From Phaeobacter sp. A36a-5a (GTDB lineage Bacteria; Pseudomonadota; Alphaproteobacteria; Rhodobacterales; Rhodobacteraceae): 64,000 nucleotides of DNA. The DNA lies in the NCBI RefSeq assembly GCF_037911135.1, contig NZ_JBBLYU010000001.1, positions 434,001 to 498,000 of the forward strand, read 5' to 3'. Position 1 is the stretch's first letter; each line of letters begins with the position of its first letter. The notes beneath the pieces are model-generated. The model was not told the DNA's origin and did no database searches. It saw only the letters and a program-made list of their open reading frames with translations. Positions 18,018-25,553 of this stretch are shown here, piece by piece. The translations under genes were made by a program, and so were the position numbers.

Positions 18018-18147
18018 CCGCCCGACCCCCGAAGGCGGTTGCCGATCTGCGGCGGTCTGATGTGGAACACCGGCAGCGGGCGCTTCTGCCCTTGCACTTG
18101 TGGGGATTGCAGATTTAATCATCCCCTCCTGATGAAGAGTGATGACG

Positions 18148-18681
18148 ATGATACAATACGCTCTGAAATGTGCTGAAGGACACAGTTTTGACAGCTGGTT
18201 CCAGTCGGCAGCCGCTTTTGACAAGCTGGCAGCGGCGGGGATGGTGGCCTGTGCGCAATGTGGATCCAGTCAGGTGGAAAAGGCAATCATGGCGCCCCGC
18301 GTGCGCCCCGGCCGTACGGCGGTTTCGCCGGTCGGTGAGGCAGAGCTGCGTGCCGCTGCGGGGGCTGTCGCGCCGCAGCAACCTGCACCACAGGCGGCTG
18401 GAGCGCCGGGCGCGCTGCGGGCGGTTCCACCCGGTGCGGGGGCGCTGAGCACCCCATCGGGAGAGCTGGAGGCTGCGGTGGCGGAGCTGCGGCGCAAGGT
18501 TGAGAAGAATTCAGATTACGTCGGTAAGGATTTTGCCAATGAGGCGCGCGCCATGCACCTTGGTGATGCGCCGGAGCGGGCGATCCACGGTGAGGCCCGG
18601 CCGGAAGAGGCGCGGGCGCTGATCGAGGAGGGCGTGCCGGTGCTGCCGCTGCCCTTCCTGCCCAATAGAAAAACCAATTGA
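18148..18681 (+). CDS. DUF1178 family protein
   Basis: A 177-aa protein of the alphaproteobacterial DUF1178 family, function unknown. The N-terminus MIQYALKCAEGHSFDSWFQS and the later CAQCGSS give a zinc-ribbon-like cysteine arrangement, then VEKAIMAPRV. A low-complexity Ala/Pro linker (about residues 65-105) separates it from a helical C-terminus with EARAMHLGDAPERAIHGEA. I use the third in-frame start, which fits the family N-terminus; a GTG and an ATG lie 9 and 6 bases upstream. The SDR gene follows after 13 bases. Confidence 0.88.
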   Translation: MIQYALKCAEGHSFDSWFQSAAAFDKLAAAGMVACAQCGSSQVEKAIMAPRVRPGRTAVSPVGEAELRAAAGAVAPQQPAPQAAGAPGALRAVPPGAGALSTPSGELEAAVAELRRKVEKNSDYVGKDFANEARAMHLGDAPERAIHGEARPEEARALIEEGVPVLPLPFLPNRKTN

Positions 18682-18694
18682 AGGAAGAGCATGT

Positions 18695-19336
18695 ATGCAT
18701 GTCGTCGTGACAGGAACCAGCCGGGGCATTGGCCGCGAATTGGTCGCGAAGCTGCGGGAGGATGGTCACGAGGTGACGGGCACGTCGCGCGATCATTCCT
18801 CCGGTGTGCGGCTGGATGTGACCGATCCCGGCCAGCAAGCGCGGTTTGCCGCCCAGCTGAAGGGGCGACCGGTTGACCTGCTGGTGTGCAACGCAGGTGT
18901 CTATCTCGATAAATCAATGGCGCTGGAGGATTACTCTGCCGAGGTCTGGGGCAAGACGCTGGCCGCCAATGTCACCGGGGTCTTTTTGACGGTGCAGGCG
19001 CTGTTGCCGAACCTGCGGCTGGCGGCGGATCCGAAGATCGCGATCATTTCGTCACAGATGGCGAGCCATGCCCGTGCGCCCGGCGGCAGCTATGCCTATC
19101 GCGCGTCAAAGGCGGCAGCGCTCAATATCGGGCGCAATCTGGCGACGGATCTGCTGCCGGAGGGCATCGCCGTCGGGATCTATCATCCGGGCTGGGTGCG
19201 GACGGATATGGGCGGCGAAGAGGGCGACATCTCGGTGCAGGAATCCGTCGCCGGGCTGCTGCATGAGTTTGACGTGCTGAGCACGGAAACCACGGGCTGT
19301 TTTCACACCTGGGATGGCCGCATCCACGCCTATTGA
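18695..19336 (+). CDS. Short-chain dehydrogenase/reductase
   Basis: A 213-aa classical SDR. The nucleotide-binding TGTSRGIG motif opens the protein, followed by LLVCNAGVY and the catalytic serine region IISSQMAS with YAYRASK. It probably acts on a small carbonyl or alcohol substrate with NAD(P)H; sequence alone does not fix which. It is preceded by GGAAG, sits 13 bases after the DUF1178 gene, and is closed by a strong terminator. Confidence 0.9.
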   Translation: MHVVVTGTSRGIGRELVAKLREDGHEVTGTSRDHSSGVRLDVTDPGQQARFAAQLKGRPVDLLVCNAGVYLDKSMALEDYSAEVWGKTLAANVTGVFLTVQALLPNLRLAADPKIAIISSQMASHARAPGGSYAYRASKAAALNIGRNLATDLLPEGIAVGIYHPGWVRTDMGGEEGDISVQESVAGLLHEFDVLSTETTGCFHTWDGRIHAY

Positions 19337-19381
19337 GCGTGTGAGTGAAGACCGGCTGAACAGATCGGCGCGGAAACGAAT

Positions 19382-19411
19382 AAGGCCGGAGCATTCGCTC
19401 CGGCCTTTTTT
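19382..19411 (+). terminator. Bidirectional Rho-independent terminator
   Basis: An 11-bp perfect stem (AAGGCCGGAGC and complement) with loop ATTC is followed by TTTTTT. It lies between the convergent SDR and SPOR/protease-like genes and can serve both strands. Confidence 0.9.
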
Positions 19412-19449
19412 GGTTTGCAAAGCCCCGCAGGGCGGTGGCTGGCCGTGGC

Positions 19450-21240
19450 TCAGTCCCAGCAGCTGACCAGAACGGTCATGCCGCTGGCCTGACGGGTCAG
19501 CGCCCCGACCGGCAAGGCGGTTGCCTCAGCGCTGGCGTCAGAGGCGGTGACCCCGGCGCTGCTCAGGGCGGCGCGCAGGGTATCGGCATTTGCCGCAAAA
19601 CTGACCCCTTCTGGCAGCTGGGTGGCGCCTTTGGTCTGGCTCAGCAACATGCCCTGCACGGCGCCATCGGTGGTCAGCACCGGGCCGCCCGCATCGCCCG
19701 GCTGGCTGCTGAGTTGCAGACGCGAGACACCGGGGTTGCCGGACAGATCCTTTACATCCTGCAAGCTGCCCCAGCTGAGGCTGGGGGCGCCGAGGACGCC
19801 CTCGTAAGAGAAGCCGGAAACCGCGATATCGGACTGAAGCCGGGCGGAGGCGCTGGCCAGTTTGGCGACGGCCATCGGGGCCAGCGCCTCAACCGGGCGC
19901 AGCACGGCGATGCCGGTGGCGGTGTCGGTATAGGCGACCTCGGCCTGGTAGTCGTGATCCAGTGTCACCCGGGTGCAGCCTGCAACCACATCGGCGGTGG
20001 TCGCCACGCTGCCCTTGGCATCGACATAGAAGCCGGAGCGCGACAGGCGCGGCTTGCGCACGTCAAGGCCCGAGATCAGATCGACATTCTGCGGGGCATC
20101 GGCACCGGCGGCGGGATCCAGAACGCCGTCGATGCGTTCGAAGCTGGCCGACATCGCTGCCAGCACGCGGGCGCGCCGCTCGTCGTCACCGGTCGGCCAG
20201 ACCAGCGTGAAGCCCTTGATTTCGCCATTGGCGAGCCGGGCCTCGGTATAGGAGACGATGCCATTGCCGCGGCCTTCCAGGGTGAAACTGTCGCCGCTGC
20301 GCTGGCGCGGACCGTCCAGAGGGACGATCTCCAGCGTTTGCATGATGTCGTAGAGACCGTAGAGCGTGCGCCGGTCACCTGGCTGGCTGATCAGCAGCAG
20401 CTGCGCGCCGAGATCGCCGCTGCTCTTGAACAGGGCAAAGGGAGATTCGTAGCGATCGAAGGTCACTTCACCTGCGGGGACCTGCATCGAAATCCCGGCT
20501 TTGGTATCGGTGAGGGGGGCCATGCCAACCGAAATCAGCGGCGCGTTATATTCATCCATCAGCGCCTGACGCTGGGCGGTGGTCAGCACACCGGTGGGCG
20601 CGTAGCCGCGGGCCGACTGCCAGTCCGACATGGAGCCACGCGTGCCGCGACCAAAGGCGCCGTCGATGGTGGAAGTATAGAAACCGGCGGCCTTGAGCGC
20701 GGTTTGCAGATCCATGCGTTCTTCGCGGGTGAGACGGGATTCGCTGCGGCGCGCCTCAGCCGGGGTCTCATCGGGGAGCACGGTTTCGACCGGTTCCGCC
20801 GGGGCCTGGGTCACCACTGCGGGGTCGATCGGCTCCAGAACCGGGCTTTCGACGGTGGCCTGCGGTTCGGTATTGGCGGTGGCGGCTGTCGGGTAGAACT
20901 GATTGCCGAGGTTGCTGCTTAACGCGATGAAGCTGTCGCGCGGGATCTGCCGTTCGGCGCGGTAGACCTGAAGCACCCGGTCGGCATCGCTGCGGGTATA
21001 GGGGCCAAGCAGAATGCCATACCAGCCACCGCCAAGCGAGAAGCCGGAGACATCGGGCAGCCGCGCGGCAAATTCCTGCGCTTCGGCCTGGGCTTCGCGC
21101 AGGGAGGCGCGGGCGGCAACCTGGATCCAGACCGTCTCCTGCGCGGATTGTTGGGTGCCGGTCTGGGCGGTGGCAACACCTGTAAAGGCGGATGCCAGCG
21201 CCATCAGGGACAGTGCCAGCGTAGCAATCAAACTCTTCAT
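19450..21240 (-). CDS. Exported SPOR/peptidoglycan-binding protein with degenerate trypsin-like domain
   Basis: This 596-aa exported protein has a signal peptide (residues 1-26, ending ATAQ), a SPOR-like repeat domain (about 35-108), a Pro/Glu-rich linker, a peptidoglycan_binding_1 domain (about 170-232, TIDGAFGRGTRGSMSDWQ), a middle domain, and a C-terminal trypsin-like fold (about 395-565). The protease triad is lost: the histidine position reads Asp417 (VATTADVVAGC), the DIAVL aspartate reads Gly443 (TGIAVL), and the serine reads Ala517 (QPGDAGGPV). It is therefore probably a periplasmic cell-wall binding scaffold rather than a protease. The start is chosen at MKSLIATLALS with AGAGG upstream. 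Confidence 0.88.
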   Translation of the reverse strand: MKSLIATLALSLMALASAFTGVATAQTGTQQSAQETVWIQVAARASLREAQAEAQEFAARLPDVSGFSLGGGWYGILLGPYTRSDADRVLQVYRAERQIPRDSFIALSSNLGNQFYPTAATANTEPQATVESPVLEPIDPAVVTQAPAEPVETVLPDETPAEARRSESRLTREERMDLQTALKAAGFYTSTIDGAFGRGTRGSMSDWQSARGYAPTGVLTTAQRQALMDEYNAPLISVGMAPLTDTKAGISMQVPAGEVTFDRYESPFALFKSSGDLGAQLLLISQPGDRRTLYGLYDIMQTLEIVPLDGPRQRSGDSFTLEGRGNGIVSYTEARLANGEIKGFTLVWPTGDDERRARVLAAMSASFERIDGVLDPAAGADAPQNVDLISGLDVRKPRLSRSGFYVDAKGSVATTADVVAGCTRVTLDHDYQAEVAYTDTATGIAVLRPVEALAPMAVAKLASASARLQSDIAVSGFSYEGVLGAPSLSWGSLQDVKDLSGNPGVSRLQLSSQPGDAGGPVLTTDGAVQGMLLSQTKGATQLPEGVSFAANADTLRAALSSAGVTASDASAEATALPVGALTRQASGMTVLVSCWD

Positions 21241-21434
21241 CAAAAGGCCTCTATCGGGGTGATCGGTCGTTGGCGCGCACATAACCACTTTCGCGCCGCG
21301 AAGGGAACTCCTCTTCGCAGGGGGAAAACCCGGCGGATGGCGCCAAATTCGGCTGATGTGGCCTCAGGGACGCGCTGGAGGGCGGGGGCTGCGTGTTTCA
21401 GCCGGGCCGGAGCCGCTGAGGCTGCGATGCGCCG

Positions 21435-21463
21435 TTGACCCTGCGCCGGGGCTTGCATAGGAA
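21435..21463 (+). promoter_or_regulatory. Candidate sigma-70 promoter for glyQ
   Basis: TTGACC and TAGGAA are separated by 17 bases and lie 36 bases upstream of the glyQ ATG. The -35 is strong and the -10 weak, as is common in Rhodobacterales. Confidence 0.35.
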
Positions 21464-21498
21464 GAACCCCGGATTTGCTGCCCCCATAGGGAAGAAAC

Positions 21499-22428
21499 AT
21501 GACCGACACCAAAGGCGCTCCGCGCTCGTTCCAAGAGATCATTCTGCGGCTTCAGACGTATTGGGCCTCCAAAGGCTGTGCCATTATGCAGCCCTACGAC
21601 ATGGAAGTCGGCGCGGGCACCTTTCACCCGGCGACCACGCTGCGCGCGCTGGGCAGCAAGGCCTGGGCGGCCGCCTATGTGCAGCCGTCGCGCCGTCCGA
21701 CCGATGGCCGCTATGGTGAGAACCCGAACCGGTTGCAGCACTACTACCAGTATCAGGTGCTGATCAAACCCTCGCCGCCGAACCTGCAGGAGCTGTATCT
21801 GGGCAGCCTCGAGGCGATCGGCGTCGATATGGACATGCACGACATTCGTTTTGTCGAGGACGACTGGGAAAGCCCGACGCTCGGCGCTTGGGGCCTGGGC
21901 TGGGAGGTCTGGTGCGACGGCATGGAAGTCAGCCAATTCACCTATTTCCAGCAGGTCGGCGGCTACGATTGTCACCCGGTATCGGGCGAGCTGACCTATG
22001 GTCTGGAACGTCTGGCGATGTATATTCTGGGCGTCGATCACGTGATGGACATGCCGTTCAACGACCCGGACGCGCTGATCCCGCTGAGCTATGGCGATGT
22101 GTTCAAGCAGACCGAGGAAGAATACGCCCGCTGGAACTTTGACGTGGCCAATACCGAGGTGCTGCTGCGCCATTTCGAGGAGGCCGAGGCCGAATGCGCC
22201 GCGATCCTCGCGCAGGAGCATATCGACCCCAAGACCGGCAAACGCATCATCATGGCCCATCCGGCCTATGACCAGTGCATCAAGGCCAGCCATGTCTTTA
22301 ACCTGCTCGATGCGCGCGGCGTCATTTCCGTCACCGAGCGGCAGGCCTATATCGGCCGGGTGCGCGCGCTGGCCAAGCAATGCGCCGATGCCTTTGTGCA
22401 GACCGAAGCCGGCGGTCACGCAGCGTAG
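21499..22428 (+). CDS. glyQ: Glycine-tRNA ligase alpha subunit
   Basis: GlyQ is the catalytic alpha subunit of the bacterial alpha2beta2 glycyl-tRNA synthetase. The 309-aa protein shows the unmistakable family sequence: [36 protein letters not shown] and [19 protein letters not shown]. The beta subunit gene glyS is 0.7 kb downstream, with one small exported protein gene and a possible mini-gene between, instead of being directly adjacent. Confidence 0.97.
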   Translation: MTDTKGAPRSFQEIILRLQTYWASKGCAIMQPYDMEVGAGTFHPATTLRALGSKAWAAAYVQPSRRPTDGRYGENPNRLQHYYQYQVLIKPSPPNLQELYLGSLEAIGVDMDMHDIRFVEDDWESPTLGAWGLGWEVWCDGMEVSQFTYFQQVGGYDCHPVSGELTYGLERLAMYILGVDHVMDMPFNDPDALIPLSYGDVFKQTEEEYARWNFDVANTEVLLRHFEEAEAECAAILAQEHIDPKTGKRIIMAHPAYDQCIKASHVFNLLDARGVISVTERQAYIGRVRALAKQCADAFVQTEAGGHAA

Positions 22429-22463
22429 TAACCCGAGGCTGATTGCCAATAGGAGTCCACGGT

Positions 22464-22997
22464 ATGGGCAAGTTCCTTTCGCTGATCCTGATTTGCTCCG
22501 GCCTCGCGGCTGGGGCGGCGATGTATTACCTGCAGGTCTACGGCTTTTACGAGGATGTCGAGCTGCAGCCGGGCAAGGACGTGATGCTGACGCCGCTTGG
22601 TGGTGGCGCGGCGCTGCCGATCCGCTACAGTGGCTTTGAGGCGATCGACGCGGAGAGTTCTCCCATTCGCTATCGCGCCTGTTTCGCTACCGATCTGAAG
22701 CCCGAAGAGCTGGCGCAACTGTTTGTGCTGTCGGATCAGAAAGAGCCGCGCAATGCGCCGGGCTGGTTTGACTGTTTTGATGCCGAAGCTATTGGTCAGG
22801 CGCTGGCCGAGGGACGCGCCGAGAGCTTTTTGTCGGTCAAGAATATCTCTTACGGGGTGGACCGCATCGTAGCGATCACCGACGCAGGGCGCGGCTATGT
22901 CTGGCATGAGCTGAACGATTGCGGCCAGAAAGCCTATGACGGCACGGTTGTGGGCGAGGAATGCCCGCCCCGGCCAGAGGCGGTCGGAGGCGAATGA
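22464..22997 (+). CDS. Small exported or membrane-anchored protein between glyQ and glyS
   Basis: I do not recognise a characterised family; similar proteins seem to sit at this position in other Rhodobacteraceae. The 177-aa product starts with a hydrophobic signal or anchor (MGKFLSLILICSGLAAGAAM) followed by a soluble domain with four cysteines (YRACFATDL, WFDCFDAE, LNDCGQK, EECPPRP). AGGAG precedes the ATG, which I prefer to an in-frame ATG 21 bases earlier. The stop overlaps a following ATG by one base (TGATG). A link to translation is not implied by sequence. Confidence 0.85.
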   Translation: MGKFLSLILICSGLAAGAAMYYLQVYGFYEDVELQPGKDVMLTPLGGGAALPIRYSGFEAIDAESSPIRYRACFATDLKPEELAQLFVLSDQKEPRNAPGWFDCFDAEAIGQALAEGRAESFLSVKNISYGVDRIVAITDAGRGYVWHELNDCGQKAYDGTVVGEECPPRPEAVGGE

Positions 22998-23143
22998 TGC
23001 TTGCCTTTCTGAAGAGTACCGCCCCTCTGGGGCGGCGCAATAGCGCCACCCCGCGGGACGGCGCAGCCCTTCGTTCAGAAGCGGCTCCGTTCCGTCAACA
23101 CGTATTTTCCGCGCCGCGCGCGGCCATCCGTAAGGACATCTGA
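22997..23143 (+). CDS. Possible 48-aa small ORF coupled to glyS
   Basis: A short frame with GGAGG six bases before its ATG, beginning at a TGATG overlap with the upstream gene and ending at a second TGATG overlap with glyS. The predicted peptide is arginine- and alanine-rich (MLAFLKSTAPLGRRNSATP at the start) with no recognisable domain. A 7-bp hairpin (CCGCCCC/GGGGCGG, loop TCT) lies inside. It may be a real mini-gene or simply a leader whose translation keeps ribosomes moving into glyS. Conservation is needed to decide. Confidence 0.35.
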   Translation: MLAFLKSTAPLGRRNSATPRDGAALRSEAAPFRQHVFSAPRAAIRKDI

Positions 23144-25371
23144 TGCCTGATCTTCTGATTGAACTGTTTTCCGAGGAAATTCCGGCCCGTATGCAGGCGC
23201 GTGCGGCGGAGGATCTGAAAAAGCGCGTGACCGATGGTCTGGTCGAAGCGGGGCTGACCTATGCCGGTGCCCATGCGCTATCGACGCCGCGCCGTCTGAC
23301 GCTGGCGCTTGAGGGGCTGCTGGAGCACTCCCCGACAGTGCGCGAGGAGCGCAAGGGGCCGAAAGTGGGCGCGCCGGACAAGGCCATCGAAGGCTTCCTG
23401 CGCGGTGCGGGCCTCACACGCGAGCAGCTGGAAGAGCGCGACACCCCGAAGGGCGCAGTCTATTTTGCCCTGATCGAAAAGCCGGGGCGCCCGGCGGCAG
23501 AGATCATTGCAGAGGTGCTGGAAGACACCATCCGCAATTTCCCCTGGCCGAAGTCCATGCGCTGGGGATCGGGCGCCCTGCGCTGGGTGCGCCCGCTGCA
23601 TTCGATCCTCTGTCTCCTGTCCAAGGAGGATGGCGCCGAGGTTGTGCCGCTGGAGATCGACGGGATTGCATCGGGCAAGACCACATTTGGCCACCGTTTC
23701 ATGGCGCCGGATCAGATCACCGTATCCAGCTTTGACGATTATGCCGCCAAGCTGAAGCGGGCGCATGTGGTGCTGGATCCGGCCGAGCGGGAAGCGGCCA
23801 TCTGGCAGGAGGCCACCAATCAGGCCTTTGCCAGCGGGTTGGAGGTTGTCGAGGACAAGGGTCTTCTGGCCGAGGTCGCTGGTCTGGTGGAATGGCCGGT
23901 GGTGCTGATGGGGGCCATCGACGATGAATTCCTGGCGCTGCCGCCGGAGGTCTTGCAGACCTCGATGAAGGAACATCAGAAGTTTTTCTCGGTGCGCAAT
24001 CCGAAGACCGGGCGGATCGAGAAGTTCATCACCGTCGCCAACCGCGAGACCGCCGACAATGGCGCGACCATCCTGGCGGGCAACCAAAAAGTTCTGTCGG
24101 CACGGCTGGCGGATGCGAAGTTCTTCTGGGAGAATGATCTGCGCACGGTGACCGAGCAGGGGTTTGAGCCCTGGGTTGCGAAGCTGGGCAATGTGACCTT
24201 CCACAACAAGCTGGGCACGCAGGCGGCGCGGATTGACCGCATTGCCGCGCTGGCCCGCGAGATCGCGCCGGTTGTCGGCGCCGATGCCGATCTGGCAGAG
24301 CAGGCCGCACGGGTGGCAAAGGCCGATCTGAGTTCCGAAATGGTCTATGAGTTCCCGGAATTGCAGGGCCTGATGGGGCGCTACTACGCGGAGGCGGCTG
24401 GCCTGCCGCAAGAGGTGGCCAATGCCTGCGAGGCGCATTATTCGCCGCTTGGCCCGTCGGATGATGTGCCTTCCGAGCCGGTCTCGGTTGCCGTGGCGCT
24501 GGCCGATAAACTGGACACGCTGACCGGGTTCTGGGCGATTGATGAAAAACCCACCGGCTCCAAAGACCCCTTTGCCCTGCGCCGTGCCGCGCTGGGGGTG
24601 ATCCGGCTGGTGCTGGACAATGATGTGCGGATGCGGCTGGACGGAGCAATTGATGCCCATCTGCTGCGCCATGAAATGGCCCAGAACGGTGGTGACCCGA
24701 TTGCTACGGGGCTGATGCAGGACATGCTGAACGAGATCGCCGATCACGGTGTCTTTGGTTCTGCCGTGCGCACGGTGCTGGATGCCTTTGACGGGGATCT
24801 GCCCAAACATATCGAGCGGCTGAAGACGCAGCTGCCGGATGTGTCGCGTGACCTCCTCTCCTTCTTCCACGACCGTCTCAAGGTGTTCCTGCGTGATCAG
24901 GGCATCCGTCATGACGTGATCGACGCCTGCATCGCGATGGAGGCCAACGATGACCTCACGCTGCTGGTGAAACGCGCCCGTGCGCTGGAGGAGTTCATGG
25001 CCTCCGAGGATGGCGAGAACCTGTTGCAGGGCTTCAAACGGGCCAACAATATCCTGGCGCAGGCCGAGGAGAAGGATGGCGTAGAATATTCCTACGGCGC
25101 GGATAAGAAATTCGCCGAGGATGACAGCGAAGTGGCCCTGTTCGATGCGCTTGCGCAGAGCGAGGGGGCGATCTCTTCGGCCATCGAGGCCGAAGATTTC
25201 GCGGCTGCCATGGGCAGCATGGCCGCATTGCGCGCCCCGGTGGATGCGTTTTTTGAAGCGGTGCAGGTCAATTCCGACAATGAGGTGGTGCGCCGCAACC
25301 GCCTGAACTTGCTGAGCCAGATCCGCAAGGTCTGCGGGCAGGTCGCCGATCTGACCCGGATCGAGGGCTGA
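23143..25371 (+). CDS. glyS: Glycine-tRNA ligase beta subunit
   Basis: GlyS is the beta subunit of glycyl-tRNA synthetase, providing tRNA recognition. The 742-aa protein begins MPDLLIELFSEEIPARMQ and contains the family signatures RWGSGALRWVRPLHSIL, LQTSMKEHQKFFSV and GFWAIDEKPTGSKDPFALRR, with an anticodon-binding C-terminus. Length is slightly above the usual 690-700 aa. TAAGGA lies six bases before the ATG. A tandem repeat and a terminator follow. Confidence 0.97.
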   Translation: MPDLLIELFSEEIPARMQARAAEDLKKRVTDGLVEAGLTYAGAHALSTPRRLTLALEGLLEHSPTVREERKGPKVGAPDKAIEGFLRGAGLTREQLEERDTPKGAVYFALIEKPGRPAAEIIAEVLEDTIRNFPWPKSMRWGSGALRWVRPLHSILCLLSKEDGAEVVPLEIDGIASGKTTFGHRFMAPDQITVSSFDDYAAKLKRAHVVLDPAEREAAIWQEATNQAFASGLEVVEDKGLLAEVAGLVEWPVVLMGAIDDEFLALPPEVLQTSMKEHQKFFSVRNPKTGRIEKFITVANRETADNGATILAGNQKVLSARLADAKFFWENDLRTVTEQGFEPWVAKLGNVTFHNKLGTQAARIDRIAALAREIAPVVGADADLAEQAARVAKADLSSEMVYEFPELQGLMGRYYAEAAGLPQEVANACEAHYSPLGPSDDVPSEPVSVAVALADKLDTLTGFWAIDEKPTGSKDPFALRRAALGVIRLVLDNDVRMRLDGAIDAHLLRHEMAQNGGDPIATGLMQDMLNEIADHGVFGSAVRTVLDAFDGDLPKHIERLKTQLPDVSRDLLSFFHDRLKVFLRDQGIRHDVIDACIAMEANDDLTLLVKRARALEEFMASEDGENLLQGFKRANNILAQAEEKDGVEYSYGADKKFAEDDSEVALFDALAQSEGAISSAIEAEDFAAAMGSMAALRAPVDAFFEAVQVNSDNEVVRRNRLNLLSQIRKVCGQVADLTRIEG

Positions 25372-25399
25372 GCCCCCCGCAGGGCCGCGATCTGACCGC

Positions 25400-25430
25400 G
25401 CAGTCCGGGCAGTCCGGGCAGTCCGGGCAG
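25400..25430. repeat. 9-bp tandem repeat, 3.4 copies
   Basis: The unit GCAGTCCGG is repeated three times exactly with a partial fourth copy, in the 3' region just past glyS and before its terminator. It may vary between strains by slippage. Confidence 0.8.
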
Positions 25431-25440
25431 GCAAAACAAC

Positions 25441-25484
25441 GAGAAACCGGGGTGATCGCAGGGTCGTCCCGGTTTTCTCCTTTT
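25441..25484 (+). terminator. Rho-independent terminator after glyS
   Basis: GAGAAACCGGG pairs with CCCGGTTTTCTC (one bulge), followed by CTTTT. It closes the glyQ-glyS transcription unit. Confidence 0.7.
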
Positions 25485-25553
25485 GGTCCACGTGCTTTTC
25501 CTTGCGGGAATGGACGACAGGGCTATGCTGCATAGCAAAGGAAAGGCGCCGCA

